Notes under the pieces: model-generated
Databases searched by the model: none
Seen by the model: the letters and a program-made list of their open reading frames with translations, nothing else
What the model was told of the DNA's origin: nothing
From: Tetrastigma voinierianum
Lineage: Eukaryota > Streptophyta > Magnoliopsida > Vitales > Vitaceae
Reading direction: 5' to 3'
DNA length: 64,000 bases
Assembly (NCBI GenBank): GCA_016808115.1
Contig: JAEQBH010000990.1
Coordinates: forward strand, 1,240,001 to 1,304,000
Position numbers and translations under genes: made by a program
In this document: piece after piece, positions 1-11,374 of the stretch
Layout of the letters: each line of letters starts with the position of its first letter
How positions within the stretch are numbered: the stretch's first letter is position 1

Positions 1-596
1 TTTATTTCTTAAAAAAACTAAGAATAATTTTTTTAACTTTAAAATCAAAAATCATTTTTCTTTACTTTTAAAAAAAAACCAAAAGTACTTTTTCTTTAAC
101 TTTAAAAAATTTGAAAATCATCTTTAAATAAAAATCATTACTTGAAAACTCAAAATCGCTTTCTTTTAGTTTCTAAAATATAATTTTCTTAAATCTCCAA
201 AAAAAAATTATCTCTTTTAATTTTTAAAATTCCAAAATCACTTTCTTTTAACTTTTAAAATTTAAAAAAAAATCATTTCTTAATTTAAAGTTTCAAAATT
301 TTCTTCAATTTCAAAAAGTTTAAATTTATTTTCTTATATATTAAAAACAAATTATTTACAATTCAAAATTTCAATAGTCACTTTCTTTAACTTCCCAAAC
401 CAAATATCTTTTCAAATATCTAAATTTAAGATCTCTTACTTTCCTTTCTAAATTTTTGAATCTAAAAATCAAGTTTTCATTTTCTAACAGAAAATTCTAA
501 AAGTACGGTCTACTCCATAATTTCAATAAATGGAGGCATATGGAAATCGACTCAATATGCTATATAAATGGGCCTTGGTGGGTGGCCCGACATTCC
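1..596. repeat. AT-rich repeat unit, partial copy R1
   Basis: Short AT-rich lines of the type CTTTAACTTTTAAAA and TTTCTAAAA follow one another. The segment ends in a distinctive GC-richer tag, GGGCCTTGGTGGGTGGCCCG (about 569-588), followed by ACATTCCATGT. The same order recurs at 1,130-1,650 (without the tag) and at 4,080-4,735 (with it), so this is the right-hand part of a ~1.1-1.2 kb unit. Differences between copies are mostly homopolymer lengths. There is no coding potential. It is probably LTR-derived. Confidence 0.6.
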
Positions 597-1652
597 ATGT
601 CACACTTTAAAGCCTTAATTTCCGTGATTTATTAATTGATAATTTATGTTTTGAATAATGCCTTAACTTACGTGATCCAATCCCTTCAATTCCATGATTT
701 AATAATTGAACATGTCTGTTGTGAATAATTATGATATTTCTTTAATTCTGCAAATAATCTTAATTACGTGGCTTTATTATTATTATTATTATTATTTTTA
801 TTTTACCTATTGGCTTATAAAATTCTCCCTCTAACCATATATTTTTTTATATTAAAATATAATATCTTAAATTTGATAAAACTCAATCTTGTCTTCTTTA
901 AATCTAAAAAAATAATAAAAATCTTTTTATTTTATTTTATAAATTAAAAGTTCTTCGTTATATTTCTAAAGTCTTAAAAATTGTTTTTTTTAATTTTATA
1001 AAATATTAAAAATCATTTCTTTAATTTCTAAAAAATTGACAAATTTTTTTCTTTAACTTAAAAAAAAAAAAATCGCTTCTGAAAGTAAAGCTCGCTTTCT
1101 TTAATTTACAAAAAAAAAAAAACATCTTTCTTTAATTTCTAAAAACAAGAATATTTTTTAACTTTTAAAATCAAAAATAATTTTTCTTTAATTTCTAAAA
1201 AAAAAAAAAACCAAAAGTAATTTTTCTTTAACTTTTAAAAATTTGAAAATCATCTTTAAATAAAAATCATTTACTTCAACTCCAAAACTCAAAAATCGTT
1301 TCTGTAGTTTCTAAAATATAATTTTCTTTAATCTCCAAAAAAATAAAAATTATCTCTTTTAATTTTTAAAAATTCCAAAATCACTTTCTTTAACTTTTTA
1401 AAATTAAAAAAAAAATCATTTTCTCTTAATTTAAAGTTTTTAAAATTTTTCTCTTCAATTTCAAAAGTTTAAAATTTATTTTCTTATATATTAAAAAAAT
1501 TTTATTTACAATTCAAATTTTCAATAGTCACTTTCTTTTAACTTCCCAAATCAAATATTCCTTTTCAAATATCTAAATTTAAGATCTCTTACTTTCCTTT
1601 CTAAATTTTTTGAATCCAAAATCAAGTTTTCATTTTCTAAAATTACAAAATT
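597..1652. repeat. AT-rich repeat unit, copy R2 (right end lost)
   Basis: It begins with CACTTTAAAGCCTTAATTTC, continues through a (TTA)n run at about 774-798, and then reproduces the AT-rich series of R1. The start matches 3,539 onward. At about 1,650 the match to R1 and R3 stops within AAAATTCT and is replaced by the sequence that also occurs at 5,332-5,935. The GGGCCTTGG tag is therefore missing from this copy. Confidence 0.6.
774..798. repeat. (TTA)n microsatellite
   Basis: Run of TTA/ATT trinucleotides in repeat copy R2. The corresponding place in copy R3 (about 3,740-3,760) also has a TTA run of different length. Confidence 0.85.
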
Positions 1653-2275
1653 CTGAATGTTGAATATAACTTTTATGTAATTGAATGCTAAAATAAAGCC
1701 AAATATTAAGTATGAAGTCCATTGCTCTTTTTAATATTGTATTTACTGAGTATTAAATTGCTTATTTTTTATACGCTTAAAATTAACACCTTAATTATAT
1801 TCGGTAAAACAATTTGTTTAAATCCTTATTTTTATATAATAAAATAAAAATATTTATATAATATATGTATAGCACTTAACATATTAATAAAAAAATAAAA
1901 ATAAAAAATGATAAAATTATTATGATAAAAAATTATTATTACTATTTTTAAAATAATACATTAATATTTATCTATTTTATATAATTAAAATAGAATATAT
2001 AAATTAATAATTAAAAAAATAGATTGATGATAGTTCTCAAATATGAAGTTGATTGATTTTAAAATATAGTGGATTTTAAAGATTTTAGAATATTTTGGGA
2101 AGATTTAAAATATTTTAGGAAATTTTTTAAAATATACATTTTTCCTTTTCAAATATGGCTTTTTTTAAATAGAAAGTTTCAAATATTTTAATTTAGAAAA
2201 TTTTAAAAATTTATAAATAAGTCATGTAAAATAAAAAACAAGCGGTTTAAATTCTAAAAGCAAATTGCTTTTAGA
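1653..2275. repeat. Dispersed AT-rich segment, second copy of the 5.3-5.9 kb MITE-like element
   Basis: From GAATGTTGAATATAAC to AAATTGCTTTTAGAAAAAA this segment runs parallel to 5,332-5,935 with many small differences. Both copies contain GATTGATGATAGTTGTTC-like and ATTTTGGGAAGATT blocks. The terminal bases seen at 5,309-5,330 are absent here, so this is an internal or truncated copy. It has no ORF of note. Confidence 0.6.
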
Positions 2276-3534
2276 AAAAAGGCATAGAAGATGTCTAGGC
2301 CACGGAGAAGAGGAGATCGATTTTTGGGAAACACGGCTCACATACTTATACCTTGGAGGTACTTATCAAAAAGGATCTTCTCATCTTTTTTTCTAGTGGG
2401 TTATTTCATTGAGATGTTTGCAAATCTCCGTTTGGGTATTGTTTGTTAATATTCTCTTTTAATATTGTTCTTTTTAGATCATTATTTGTTGATTAATGGA
2501 TGTGGGTCGTGTGTTTGAGATATGTATATTGGTAGTTCGTTTGAGATTGTCGTGTATCTCATGTCGACCCTTGGGAGAATTTTGGATTACATTGAGCGTT
2601 TCAATGCTACTACTTGTGATATGGTATTAAATGTCATGTCAAGCATTCTAAATGTCATGTGGGAGATGCTGAGTTCCCACTTAAATTAATTATGGAGTCT
2701 TGAATTATAAATTTATTCTTCTTTTGTGTTACTTCTCTCTATGCAAAACTCATTCATGGAATATTGATCCCCACAATGCAAGACTCTCTCTTAATAATTC
2801 TCACCCCTCTCGGCCTCTCCTAATAATCCCTTATTTAAACTTCAATGTTCACAATAATCCTCTTACTGACTTTTCTCTCTCTAATTAGTAATCCTTCTAT
2901 ACATGCATGCTTTAACAACTACCCTTTTTCACATGCCTGTGTTTTAATTATTCTCATATTTTTCGTATTTTAATCATTTCTAGATCTTTGTGCCTTAACA
3001 ATTTTCATATTTTTGTTTTTTAAAAATTTTCTCCATTTACCAACTAACCCTCTCCTCTTAACTTTTTTTTCTTTCCATTCAAGAGTTCCCACTATAAGTT
3101 TCTTCGTTTTAATAATTATCAACAACTTTCGTTTCTCTCTCTTAATATGCTTGAGACTTTTGCAATTCATAACCCTCAGATCCAAAACTTACTTATTAAT
3201 TCTCATGCTTCCATATTTCAATTCTCATACTTTCATATATTTTAACATTTTTTTCTCTCTCATAATTCTATATTTTAATATTCTTCTTCTATCTCTTTAG
3301 TAATTTTAAATATTCTTTTCTATCTTCTGATTTTATATTTTACATATTTTCTCTTTTCAGTATTTTCCTTTCTTTTTCCAAACCTACATGCTTCTTAATT
3401 CTCATACCCTTCCATATTTTAATAATTTTGCTTAATTCATATGCTTTTTCTATTCTTAGCTTTTCCTACACTTTAAAAAAAAAGCCTTAATTCAGTGAGT
3501 ATGTCTTGAATAACTTCTTTACTTTATTTATTTT
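2276..3534. other. Gene-free AT/pyrimidine-rich stretch
   Basis: No gene is recognised. The left part (2,276-2,690) is ordinary AT-rich sequence. The part from about 2,690 to 3,470 is strongly T/C-rich on the plus strand and repeats short phrases such as TTCTCATACTTTCATAT and TTTTAATTATTCTCATA. The open frames on both strands here (60-95 codons) are products of the low-complexity composition and match no family I know. Confidence 0.5.
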
Positions 3535-4740
3535 TTCAAGCACTTTAAAGCCTTAGTTTCGTGATTTATTAATTGATAATTTCTGGGTTTTTGAATAATG
3601 CCTTAAATTCTATGTGCTGAATAATGCCTTAACTTTAGGATCTTAATCCCTAAATTCTGCGATTTAATAATTGAACATTTCTGTAGTGAATAATTATGAT
3701 ATTTCTTTAATTCTGCAAATAATCTTAATTACGTGGGTTTATTATTATTATTATTATTATTTTACCTATTATTGGCTTATTAAATTCTCCTTCTAACCTT
3801 TTTTTTTTATTAAAATATATCTTTTAAATTTTTATAAAACTCAATCTTGTCTTTTTAAATCTAAAAATAATAAAATCATTTTATTTTATTTTATAAATTC
3901 AAAGTTCTTTCTTCGTTATACACTTAAAGTCTTAAAAAAATTGCTTTTTTAATGTATAAAACATGAAAAATCACTTTAATTTCTAAAAGTTGACAATTTT
4001 TCTTTTTAACTTTAAAAATTTTATTTCTATGCAAGTCATTCTTTTAATTTACAAAGAAAAAACAAAAACATCTTTAATTTCTAAAAAAAAAGTCAAGAAT
4101 ATTTTTTTAACTTTAAAATTAAAAATTATTTTTTCTTTTAATTTCTAAAAACAAAATTCATTCTCTTAATTTCTAAAAAAAAAAACCAAAAAGCAATTCT
4201 TTAACTTTAAAATTTAAGAAAATCATCTTTAAAAAAATCATTTAACATTTCAACTCTAAAACTAAAAATCGTTTATTTAGTTTCTAAAATATAATTTTCT
4301 TTAATCTCCAAAATAAAAATTTATCTCCTTTAATTTTTAAAAATTCCAAAATCACTTTCTTTAACTTTTTAAAATTAAAAAAAATAATCATTTTCTCTTA
4401 ATTTAAAGTTTAAAAAATTTTCTCCTCAATTTCAAAAGTTTAAAATTTATTTTCTTATATATTAAAAAAAAATTCTTTACAACTCAAATTTTCAAAAATC
4501 ACTTTCTTTTAACTTCCCAAATCAAATATTCTTTTTTCAAAGATCTAAATTTCAGATCTCTTTTTTTCCAAAGTGACATCCTTATTTTTTGAATCTAAAA
4601 TTAAGTTTTCATTTTCCAAAATTACAAAATTCTAAAAGCATGGTTTACTCCATAATTCCAATAAAATGGAGGCATATAGAGTCGACTCACATGCTAAATG
4701 AATGGGCCTTGGTGGGTGGCCCGACATTCCATGTACACTT
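3535..4740. repeat. AT-rich repeat unit, most complete copy R3
   Basis: It starts with GCACTTTAAAGCCTTAG, contains the (TTA)n run, the CTTTAACTTTAAAA series and AAGTTTTCATTTTCCAAAAT, and ends with the GGGCCTTGGTGGGTGGCCCG tag and ACATTCCATGTACAC. It is the only copy in the window with both ends, which sets the unit at about 1.2 kb. Its order relative to R1 and R2 suggests a former tandem or LTR pair. Confidence 0.6.
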
Positions 4741-5308
4741 TATTAAATGATTTAATATTTGACTTATAACCCGATTTGCTAATTTAATTATAAATGTTTC
4801 TATATATATATTATTGCACTAACCTTGTCTTTTATAGATAACACCTTCGATTCGCCACCAAGGTGTAATGATTCTTATTCCGCTTTTCTTTGGTCGATTT
4901 ATTTATTCATTTATTTACATGTTCATTCGTCATATGTTTGATGTACCTTTGTGTTACTACTGGAGATGATTCTTGGTATCTATTAGTTAATCAGTTGATT
5001 ATCATAGCTCCCTAAACTTAATTACTAAAGACCGTTTGTATGCGGACTTAGAGGGGTGCTACGGCTCACTACCGTACCTTCCCAATAAGTAACATGACCT
5101 TCAAATTCAGACTCGGTTCCATAGATTTGTTTTTTCTAGCAAAGGAGTCACGCTAGGTTTTTTATTTCTTATTTTGTTTTCCCTTTGAAAAAATAAACAA
5201 AAATAAGTGGTGACTTCAAACCATTTTCTAAATAGTTTTTCAAAAATAAAAAAATAAGTCTCGCCTTTTAAGTAGAAAACACATCATAGCTAAAATGCGG
5301 TGTCTACA
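4741..5308 (+). repeat. LTR-like 3' end (…CGGTGTCTACA)
   Basis: GC-richer sequence with GGGGTGCTACGGCTCAC, then GTGGTGACTTC, GTCTCGCC and finally AAAATGCGGTGTCTACA. From general knowledge, GGTGTCTACA is a frequent terminus of plant Ty3/gypsy LTRs; this is not checked by alignment. If so, R3 plus this segment (about 3,535-5,308) would be the right part of an LTR ending at 5,308. No PBS or PPT follows, so orientation and completeness are uncertain. Confidence 0.4.
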
Positions 5309-5950
5309 AAGGGGCATTTGTTTGATTTAATTGAATGTTGAATATAACTTTCATGTAGCTGAATGCTGAATAAAGCTTAGTAGTATTAAGTATGAAATTG
5401 TTTGTTTTTTTTAATATTGTATTTCTCCTGAGTATTATATCCAGAAAACAATTTGTTTAAATTTATTCTTATAATAAAATAAAAAATATTTATATAATAT
5501 ATGTATAGTATATGTATATATCTTAACATATTAATAAAAATAAAATGATAAAACTATTAGTGATAAAAATTATAATTATCATTGTTAAAATAATAATAAT
5601 TATATTTATCTATTTTATATAATTAAAATAGAATATATAAAATTAATAATTAAAAAATAGATTGATGATAGTTGTTCTTTTAAAATATGCTGATTGATTT
5701 TAAAAATATTATGTATGGATTTTAAAGATTTTACAATATTTTGGGAAGATTATAAAATATTTTAGGAAGTGATTTTAAAATATGATTTTTCCTTTTCAAA
5801 TATGTCTTTTTCTAAATAGAAAAAGCCAAATATTTTGGCTTAGAAAATTTTAAAAATTTATAAATAAGTCATGTCAAAATAAAAAACAAAAGGTCTAAAG
5901 TATGAAAGCAAATTGCTTTTAAAAAAAAGCCAAAAAAACAAACGTCTCGA
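5309..5950. mobile_element. hAT-MITE-like element (candidate)
   Basis: The left end AAGGGGCATTTGTTTG (5,309-5,324) is roughly the inverted complement of the right end CAAAAAAACAAACGTCTC (about 5,931-5,948). About 640 bp of AT-rich non-coding sequence lies between them, and a second, end-less copy is at 1,653-2,275. The termini resemble those of small non-autonomous hAT elements. Mismatches in the inverted ends and the lack of a clear 8-bp target duplication keep this tentative. Confidence 0.35.
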
Positions 5951-6491
5951 AAGTAAATGTGTGGCGCTCTAAACTCGGGATACGCAAGGGCCTACCGTCA
6001 CGACGCCAAGTCCGTGTCGCACAACTCTCGCCATGCTCAGCCCGGTCGTGACTCCAAGGAAGCTAAACCATGACGCGACACCAAAAATCGTGACCAATTT
6101 TTCCAAACCGTGTATCAACATCAAGAACTGTGTCGTGACACCGAATAGCCTGGCCCATGTCGCTACACCAAGAATCGTGGTCGCGGCGCACCTCACCCAC
6201 ACGTACCTTCGTGGTCGCGGACACCAAAGGCTATGTCGCAACACCAACAAATAGCCGCCGCGACATAAAATTTCCATGTCGCGCCCAGACTAGTCCGTCC
6301 CGTACCACGGTGTTGTACACAAATTTGATGTCGCGGACTTGGGGTCGAGGGACTCCTATCGCGCGCTACAGTTCGCGGTCGCGTTGGCGCTACCGGGCGT
6401 TGTCACACGCAGCCGCCATTGCACGCATAGCGTACCGCTCGCGCACTGTCGTTTCCTATCGCGACACCACTTGGCCGCGGTCGCGACTCGT

Positions 6492-7239
6492 GGAACAAAA
6501 TTATTTTTTTCACAATATATCGAAAAATCAGTTTTCTCGGGCCGCACCGAAGAAAAGCAGAGAAAATCGATCGTAGGAAAATCGTGGAAAAAATCGCAAA
6601 ATCACGATTTTGCCGAAAAATCGAAAATACCAATTTTCCATCGAAAAATCAAAGGATTGTGGAGCACGCCAATCCCAGCCGAATTTCGTTAAAATATCTG
6701 TAAAATATCAAATATCGGTAAACATCCATAAATACTCCAGAAATATCTGCAAATACTCCAGAATATCGCAATGACTATTTCACTTCAAAAATTCTAGAAA
6801 TACCCATAAAATCATATACAATCTCTTTACAAACTTTATCCTTACACATCCAAGCTCCTTTTAACTCCTTCAAATTATTTTTCTTTGTGATTTATCTCAA
6901 TATTTTGAAGATCTTATTATGAATATTATTTTCATCAAGATGGGATCCTTCATCAAATAATGTAATGGAGCCACATCGGTCTTCATTTTGGTTTTAAATT
7001 ACTATTGTAATGTAATTTCGATAAATTATAATGAATATTGTTTTCTGGGCTAAGTGTATATTTGCTTATTTATGTCTTTTTTTAGGCTCAACAAAGTATT
7101 TTCATGAATTTCAAAGTATTTTTATTAATTTTCTTTATCGATATTTTTGTTAAATATCCATCGATATTTACCGATATTTCCGATGGAGATCCGCAAAATC
7201 GAAGTACCGATAGATCCATAATCATCGATATTTTGTTCC
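6492..7239. mobile_element. ~750 bp TIR element (MITE-like) inside the W1 3' LTR
   Basis: Present in the 3' LTR but absent from the matching place in the 5' LTR. Its edges are GGAACAAAAT (6,492-6,501) and ATTTTGTTCC (7,230-7,239), a perfect 10-bp inverted repeat. The interior has repeated ATATCG and TCGATATTT blocks and no ORF of transposase size. No exact target duplication is visible (left …GACTCGT, right CTTGGTCAC), so the superfamily is undetermined; a Mutator-type MITE is one possibility. Confidence 0.55.
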
Positions 7240-7859
7240 CTTGGTCACACCTGTATCGGGAAATGGGTAGGTAGCCCATCCGCCATCCCCTGTGACTTTT
7301 TCCTTTCCCTCTGCCTACTACTGTAAAATCACAGAAAATTGCCTTATTACTACAAAGGCTACTGGAACCCGGAAAACTCACCAAAATGTATATTTTATAC
7401 AAAAAGGAGTTAATTTACAATTTGTTTTAAATACAAATTACAAGAAAACTAGGTATTTTTACCCAGAATTACAAAATACAGAAATAGGGCCAAATATGAC
7501 AATTTCTTCGCCTCTAAGGCTCCTGACAAGGTCCCATCCTCGGGCAAACCTTCAAGACCGAAATGGTTATTCTCTTCGACGGTGAGTAATGCCCAATAGT
7601 TGAATTCCTACATGGGTTACTCCCACCTAAGTGTTCGCAATTTACACACCCAATATTCAAGAAAAACACGACAGTCCCTACTCAAATGTTCATATTAAAA
7701 GCATGGATGAGAATGTGACTCACCCTTTCCCATATTTCGAGCCCTCACTGACTCCCTCACACATGCATATGACTCCCTCACACATGCATAGGCCAAGTGT
7801 GAAAACATTGTCTTCAAAACAAAAGGTTTTTGTTTTTGAAAGCACATTGGTCAATCTCC

Positions 7860-8110
7860 GATATAATTTTATTATTGGACAACCCTTCGAACAAATACGT
7901 TGGACAATCCTCTGAGGTGGTTCACTGGACAATCCTTCGCGCCCTTTGGGACATCCTCTGACACGAACTGTTGGACAACTTTCCAAAATTCTTTGGACAA
8001 CTTTCCGATATAATTTTTTTCTTTTCTTTTGGACAACCCTCCTATATATATTTGTGGGCTTACTCCGATAATTTATTGTTTGGACAACCCTTCGATTTTA
8101 TTTCATGTCA
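7860..8110. repeat. Degenerate TTGGACAAC short-repeat cluster in W1 LTR
   Basis: TTGGACAAC(C/T) or TTGGACAAT recurs about seven times, at irregular 25-45 bp steps, often followed by CCTTCGAT or TTTCCGATAT. The equivalent cluster in the 5' LTR lies at about 15,740-15,970. Its function is unknown. It could be a decayed minisatellite or an array of regulatory boxes in U3. Confidence 0.6.
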
Positions 8111-8799
8111 ATCACTCACACCTACGGTTCTAGGGTGCCCCAGTGCATATGAAATGCGATATGCCATTTCACAACAATTCATGTTAATATATTAAGCATG
8201 CATATATTAACGAAATTTACACGCAATCAACATGTTATTCACTCATGGCAATAACACAAACATCACACAAGCCCTATGAACAGTCCAACACACGGTCTCG
8301 GAACTGTCATGGACAACCCTAGGGATTTCACCATCCAATCCCAATATTTGGAATTGAAAACACGGCCATTTCAAACATCCCTATCCATTCGAATGGCTCT
8401 TAGCCAAGGAATAAATCAAGTAGGTGAAAACCCCTACCTCTTGGAGTTTGTCTAAATCTACAATCCTGCACTCACAGCTCTGCAGCCGTGGGTCACCTCG
8501 CTCTTTGCCTCGCCGAGATTTGACGGACCGATCGTAGGAAAATCTAGAGATAAGGTAGAGCTTCTCTCTTTAAAAGCTCTCTCTTTCCTTTTTCTCTTTC
8601 CTTTATTCTCTTTCTTTTCCCTCTCAAACCGACTGTCAAGATCAATAAGGAAATGTCCTCTCACTCTGCCATACATGTCCAATTCCTACTGTTCTTGATT
8701 TCCTTATCCCTTATCCATCTACTTTGGATTTTCATCCAATGACATGATGCCACATGTCACCTATGGCCCACACTTGAGCTCATTGTTTGACTCATCTCA

Positions 8800-8820
8800 C
8801 ACTTGACACGTGGCGCTTCA
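8800..8820. promoter_or_regulatory. G-box/ABRE-like motif in W1 LTR U3
   Basis: ACTTGACACGTGGCGCTTC contains CACGTG within ACACGTGGC, the consensus of plant G-box/ABRE elements bound by bZIP and bHLH factors. It lies about 230 bp inside the LTR start, where U3 promoter elements are expected. Several CACATG(T) variants lie just beside it (8,750-8,850). The matching place in the 5' LTR reads TGACACGTGACGCC (about 16,690). Confidence 0.4.
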
Positions 8821-9044
8821 TGGGCTAGTCATCACATGCCAAGTGTCCCGCACTACCTCGGTGCCTCGAAAAACATGAAATTCTGATTGTCTCGGAATTC
8901 AACGAAATTCGACGTAGTAGCTAGATTTCGCAAGACGATTTCAACGGTGAAGTACGTTTCGTCATCCGAGAACTGGAAAAATTTCGGATTTTTTGATCGA
9001 AATTACCCTTTCTTAGAAAATCTTAGATTTTCTAGGGTTTTACA

Positions 9045-9062
9045 TTCTCCCCCCCTTAAGAG
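9045..9062 (-). promoter_or_regulatory. W1 polypurine tract
   Basis: In the element's sense the bases directly before the 3' LTR are TTCTCTTAAGGGGGGGAGAA, followed at once by the LTR start TGTAAAACCC. This is the primer site for plus-strand DNA synthesis in LTR retrotransposons and fixes the inner edge of the 3' LTR at 9,044. Confidence 0.85.
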
Positions 9063-9140
9063 AATTTCGTCCCGAAATTCCACGCAATCTCCTCAACTCA
9101 CATGTATATGCAATGTGCACTATGTCATGCATGTAACTAG

Positions 9141-9700
9141 TCATTTAAACATTAAACGACTAAACCACGTACCTTCATCCCTAAACAAGAAGGGATAGGC
9201 AGCCAGCATCGTGTCCTCATGCTCCCATGTTGCCTTCTCCACTCCACGGTGTTGCCAAAATACTTTCACTAGCCTTATGGTCTTGCATCGCAAAACCTGA
9301 TCTCGACTATCCACAATGCACACTGGTCCCTCCTCGAAGGTCCCATCTGTGTTGACATCAATCTCTCCCCAATCCATTATGCTGATTCGATCCCTGAGTC
9401 GTGCCTCGAGCATAGAGAAGCGGAATACCTCATGGACACGTACATGCTAGCGGTAATGTTAACTGCACGCGCGCTCCACCCTCTGAGTATCTCGAAGGCC
9501 CAATGAACCTCGACGAGCTTCCTCACTTGCCGCACCCGCCACTTCCTCTCAGCATCACCTTCAAGAAGACGGATCGCAACCTCAAACTCTGGGTCGACGC
9601 CGCTTGTTAGCGTAGTTCTTCCGTCTGCATTTGCCGTGAGAAGACGCTTGTCGCATCGCCTGCCTTGTCGGAGGTGTCTCACAAGATCAGGACCGATGGA
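9141..9700 (-). pseudogene. W1 integrase C-terminus and chromodomain (broken)
   Basis: Two overlapping minus frames are needed. The upstream one (9,377-9,682) contains KLVEVHWAFEILRGWSA, matching the GPF/Y-type region that follows the integrase core. The downstream one (9,141-9,413) reads VLRCKTIRLVKVFWQHRG followed by VEKATWEHEDTM and YPFLF. This is the chromodomain signature, with the aromatic W and the ATWE box, that chromoviral integrases use for targeting marked chromatin. A frameshift near 9,400 separates them. The stretch ends just before the polypurine tract, as expected for the end of pol. Confidence 0.85.
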
Positions 9701-9769
9701 GCTCTCTCCTACCTCGGTCCAATAAATAGGTGACGGATGGCTCCTATAGCTACCTCATAAAGGTGCCAT

Positions 9770-10324
9770 CTATATGCTCAGCCTCGTAACTGTTGTTGAG
9801 TTTAATTCCACCAAGGGCAAGTGCTCTTCCCAGCCCACCCTTATGATCCAAGATGTATGCTCGCAAAGATGTCCTCTAAAAATCAGGACGGTCCTCTCCG
9901 ACGACCATATGTCCGAGGATGGAAGGTCAGACTTCATGGTCAATCGCTTGCTCCCATAGCCTTTTTGAAGCTCTTCCAAAGTGCTCAGAATCTTTAGTCT
10001 CTATCCGACACTAAGAATAATCGGGTACTCCATGTAAAATTTATCGATCTCGTAGATATACAACCAGCAGAATTCCTCCAATATGAAGGTCATCCGCACA
10101 ACTAGGAAATGCATCGACTTCGTGAGCCGGTCCACTATCACCCATAAAGTATCATGTCTCCGCGGTGTCCGTGGTAAGTGGGTCACAAAATCCATCGTGA
10201 CGTGCTCCCACTTCCACTCAGCCACCTCCAATGGCTGAAGTAGCCCTGCTGGCTTATGGTGCTCAACCTTAACTTGTTGACACGTGAGACATCGTCGAAC
10301 AAAGTCCCCTACGTGTCTCTTCAT
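9770..10324 (-). pseudogene. W1 integrase zinc-binding and catalytic core (broken)
   Basis: The segment 10,001-10,324 gives CLTCQQVKVEHHKPAGLLQP (end of the HHCC zinc-binding domain), then WEHVTMDFVTHLPRT, which contains the first catalytic Asp, and LWVIVDRLTKSMHFL. The frame is lost where the second catalytic Asp (usually in SDRD) should be. A second frame (9,770-9,979) resumes with SERTVLIFRG and GWEEHLPLVEL, the end of the core. The order matches Ty3/gypsy integrase. At least one frameshift and scattered substitutions make it inactive. Confidence 0.85.
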
Positions 10325-10729
10325 CCGCCTTCCAAAAGAGTTCCGCGACGAAGGTCACAGACATCTTCGTGCCACCAGATGCACAACAACAAATCGAGAG
10401 CAAGTGGAAACCCCGAGGATTTCCCTCTTAGCTCTGTCAACTAGGAACTACTACCCGCCCTTCTGTCAAGACTACCATATGTGTGGATGGTCCAAATCTC
10501 ACAATTGCACTGACAGATCAGGTCCCCTGGTGGACACTATCTCTCGTCCTAAATCCCTAAGACTCAATCACTGGAGCAACAGAGAATATAGTAGCTACCG
10601 CACTCCAACGCACTCGAGCTTGTCACTATAATGTAGCCCAAACTGTTCTATAGTCTCGAGCATCTGCTACTCCCAGAGTTATACTTCAAGCCAATAATCT
10701 CGTGACTTTCAATCGAGTGTATCAGCCAC

Positions 10730-10960
10730 TCACATTTCGTCTCTACCAGGATGGTGCAACGTGAAGTCGTAATCCTTTAGAACTCCATCCATCTCAAGTG
10801 CCTCATATTGAGGTCCTCTCGTGAAGATATACTCGTACTTTGTGGTTTGAATACATCTCAAACTACTCGCCATATAAATAAGGCACCAAATCTTCGCGAA
10901 GACTACGCACGCTAACTCCATGTCGGCGGGGTAATTCTCGCCGTGATTCTTCAACTCCGG
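10730..10960 (-). pseudogene. W1 RNase H fragment
   Basis: Minus-strand frame with NYPADMELACVVFAKIWCLI, EYIFTRGPQ, and LKDYDFTLHHPGRDEM at the end. These match conserved parts of the Ty3/gypsy RNase H domain (NYPTHDLEL…VFAL…W, then KDYDF…YHPG). RNase H removes the RNA strand during reverse transcription. It lies between the RT and integrase remnants, in the expected order. It starts at a chance Met within the domain; flanking parts are out of frame. Confidence 0.85.
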
Positions 10961-11374
10961 CGAGAACTATAAGCTTTCACCACTCTCCCAGATCAGACAA
11001 AACGCATCCTGGCCGACCTCGAGGCATCACAATACACTGTGTACCCATGTCCCCTGTCCGGGACTATCATGATAGGAGCCAAGAGCCTTTCTTTAACTCC
11101 CGAATGCCTTTCGCATTGTGTCATTCCACTCAAACTCGACTCTCCTTCCGGTCATCTGTCATAGTGCTGCTAGTCGGTAGAAATCCTCAATGAACCTCCT
11201 GTAGTACTCCAAATTAATCCTAAGAACCGTGATATTCAATACCGACTTCTGGGCCTCTCCCAACTCATCACAAATTTCAACCTTCCTGGTCTACTTCACT
11301 CCCGGTCGACACCACGCGCCCCAAGAATCTCACCCGCAGTTTCAAACCGCACTTACTGGGAACTTAGCGTATAG

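Larger units (their letters stand above)
5960..9044 (-). repeat. W1 3' LTR (3.09 kb)
   Basis: In plus coordinates it runs from TGTGGCGCTCTAAACTCGGG to TCTAGGGTTTTACA, colinear with 14,483-16,937. It is about 630 bp longer, mostly because of an insertion at 6,492-7,239. Shared blocks include TGTAAAATCACA (7,322 and 15,239), the TTGGACAAC cluster, and the CACATGTCACCTA region near the LTR start. Its GC-rich outer end holds GTCGCGAC-type repeats (5,990-6,490). No gene is encoded; open frames here are chance. Confidence 0.85.

Noticed and set aside
5969..6692. Several 70-140 codon Arg/Ser-rich frames at 5,969-6,692 and 14,426-15,052
   Set aside because: They arise from the GC-rich GTCGCGAC repeat zone, are open on both strands at once, and lie inside LTRs. 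No domain or homologue is recognisable.
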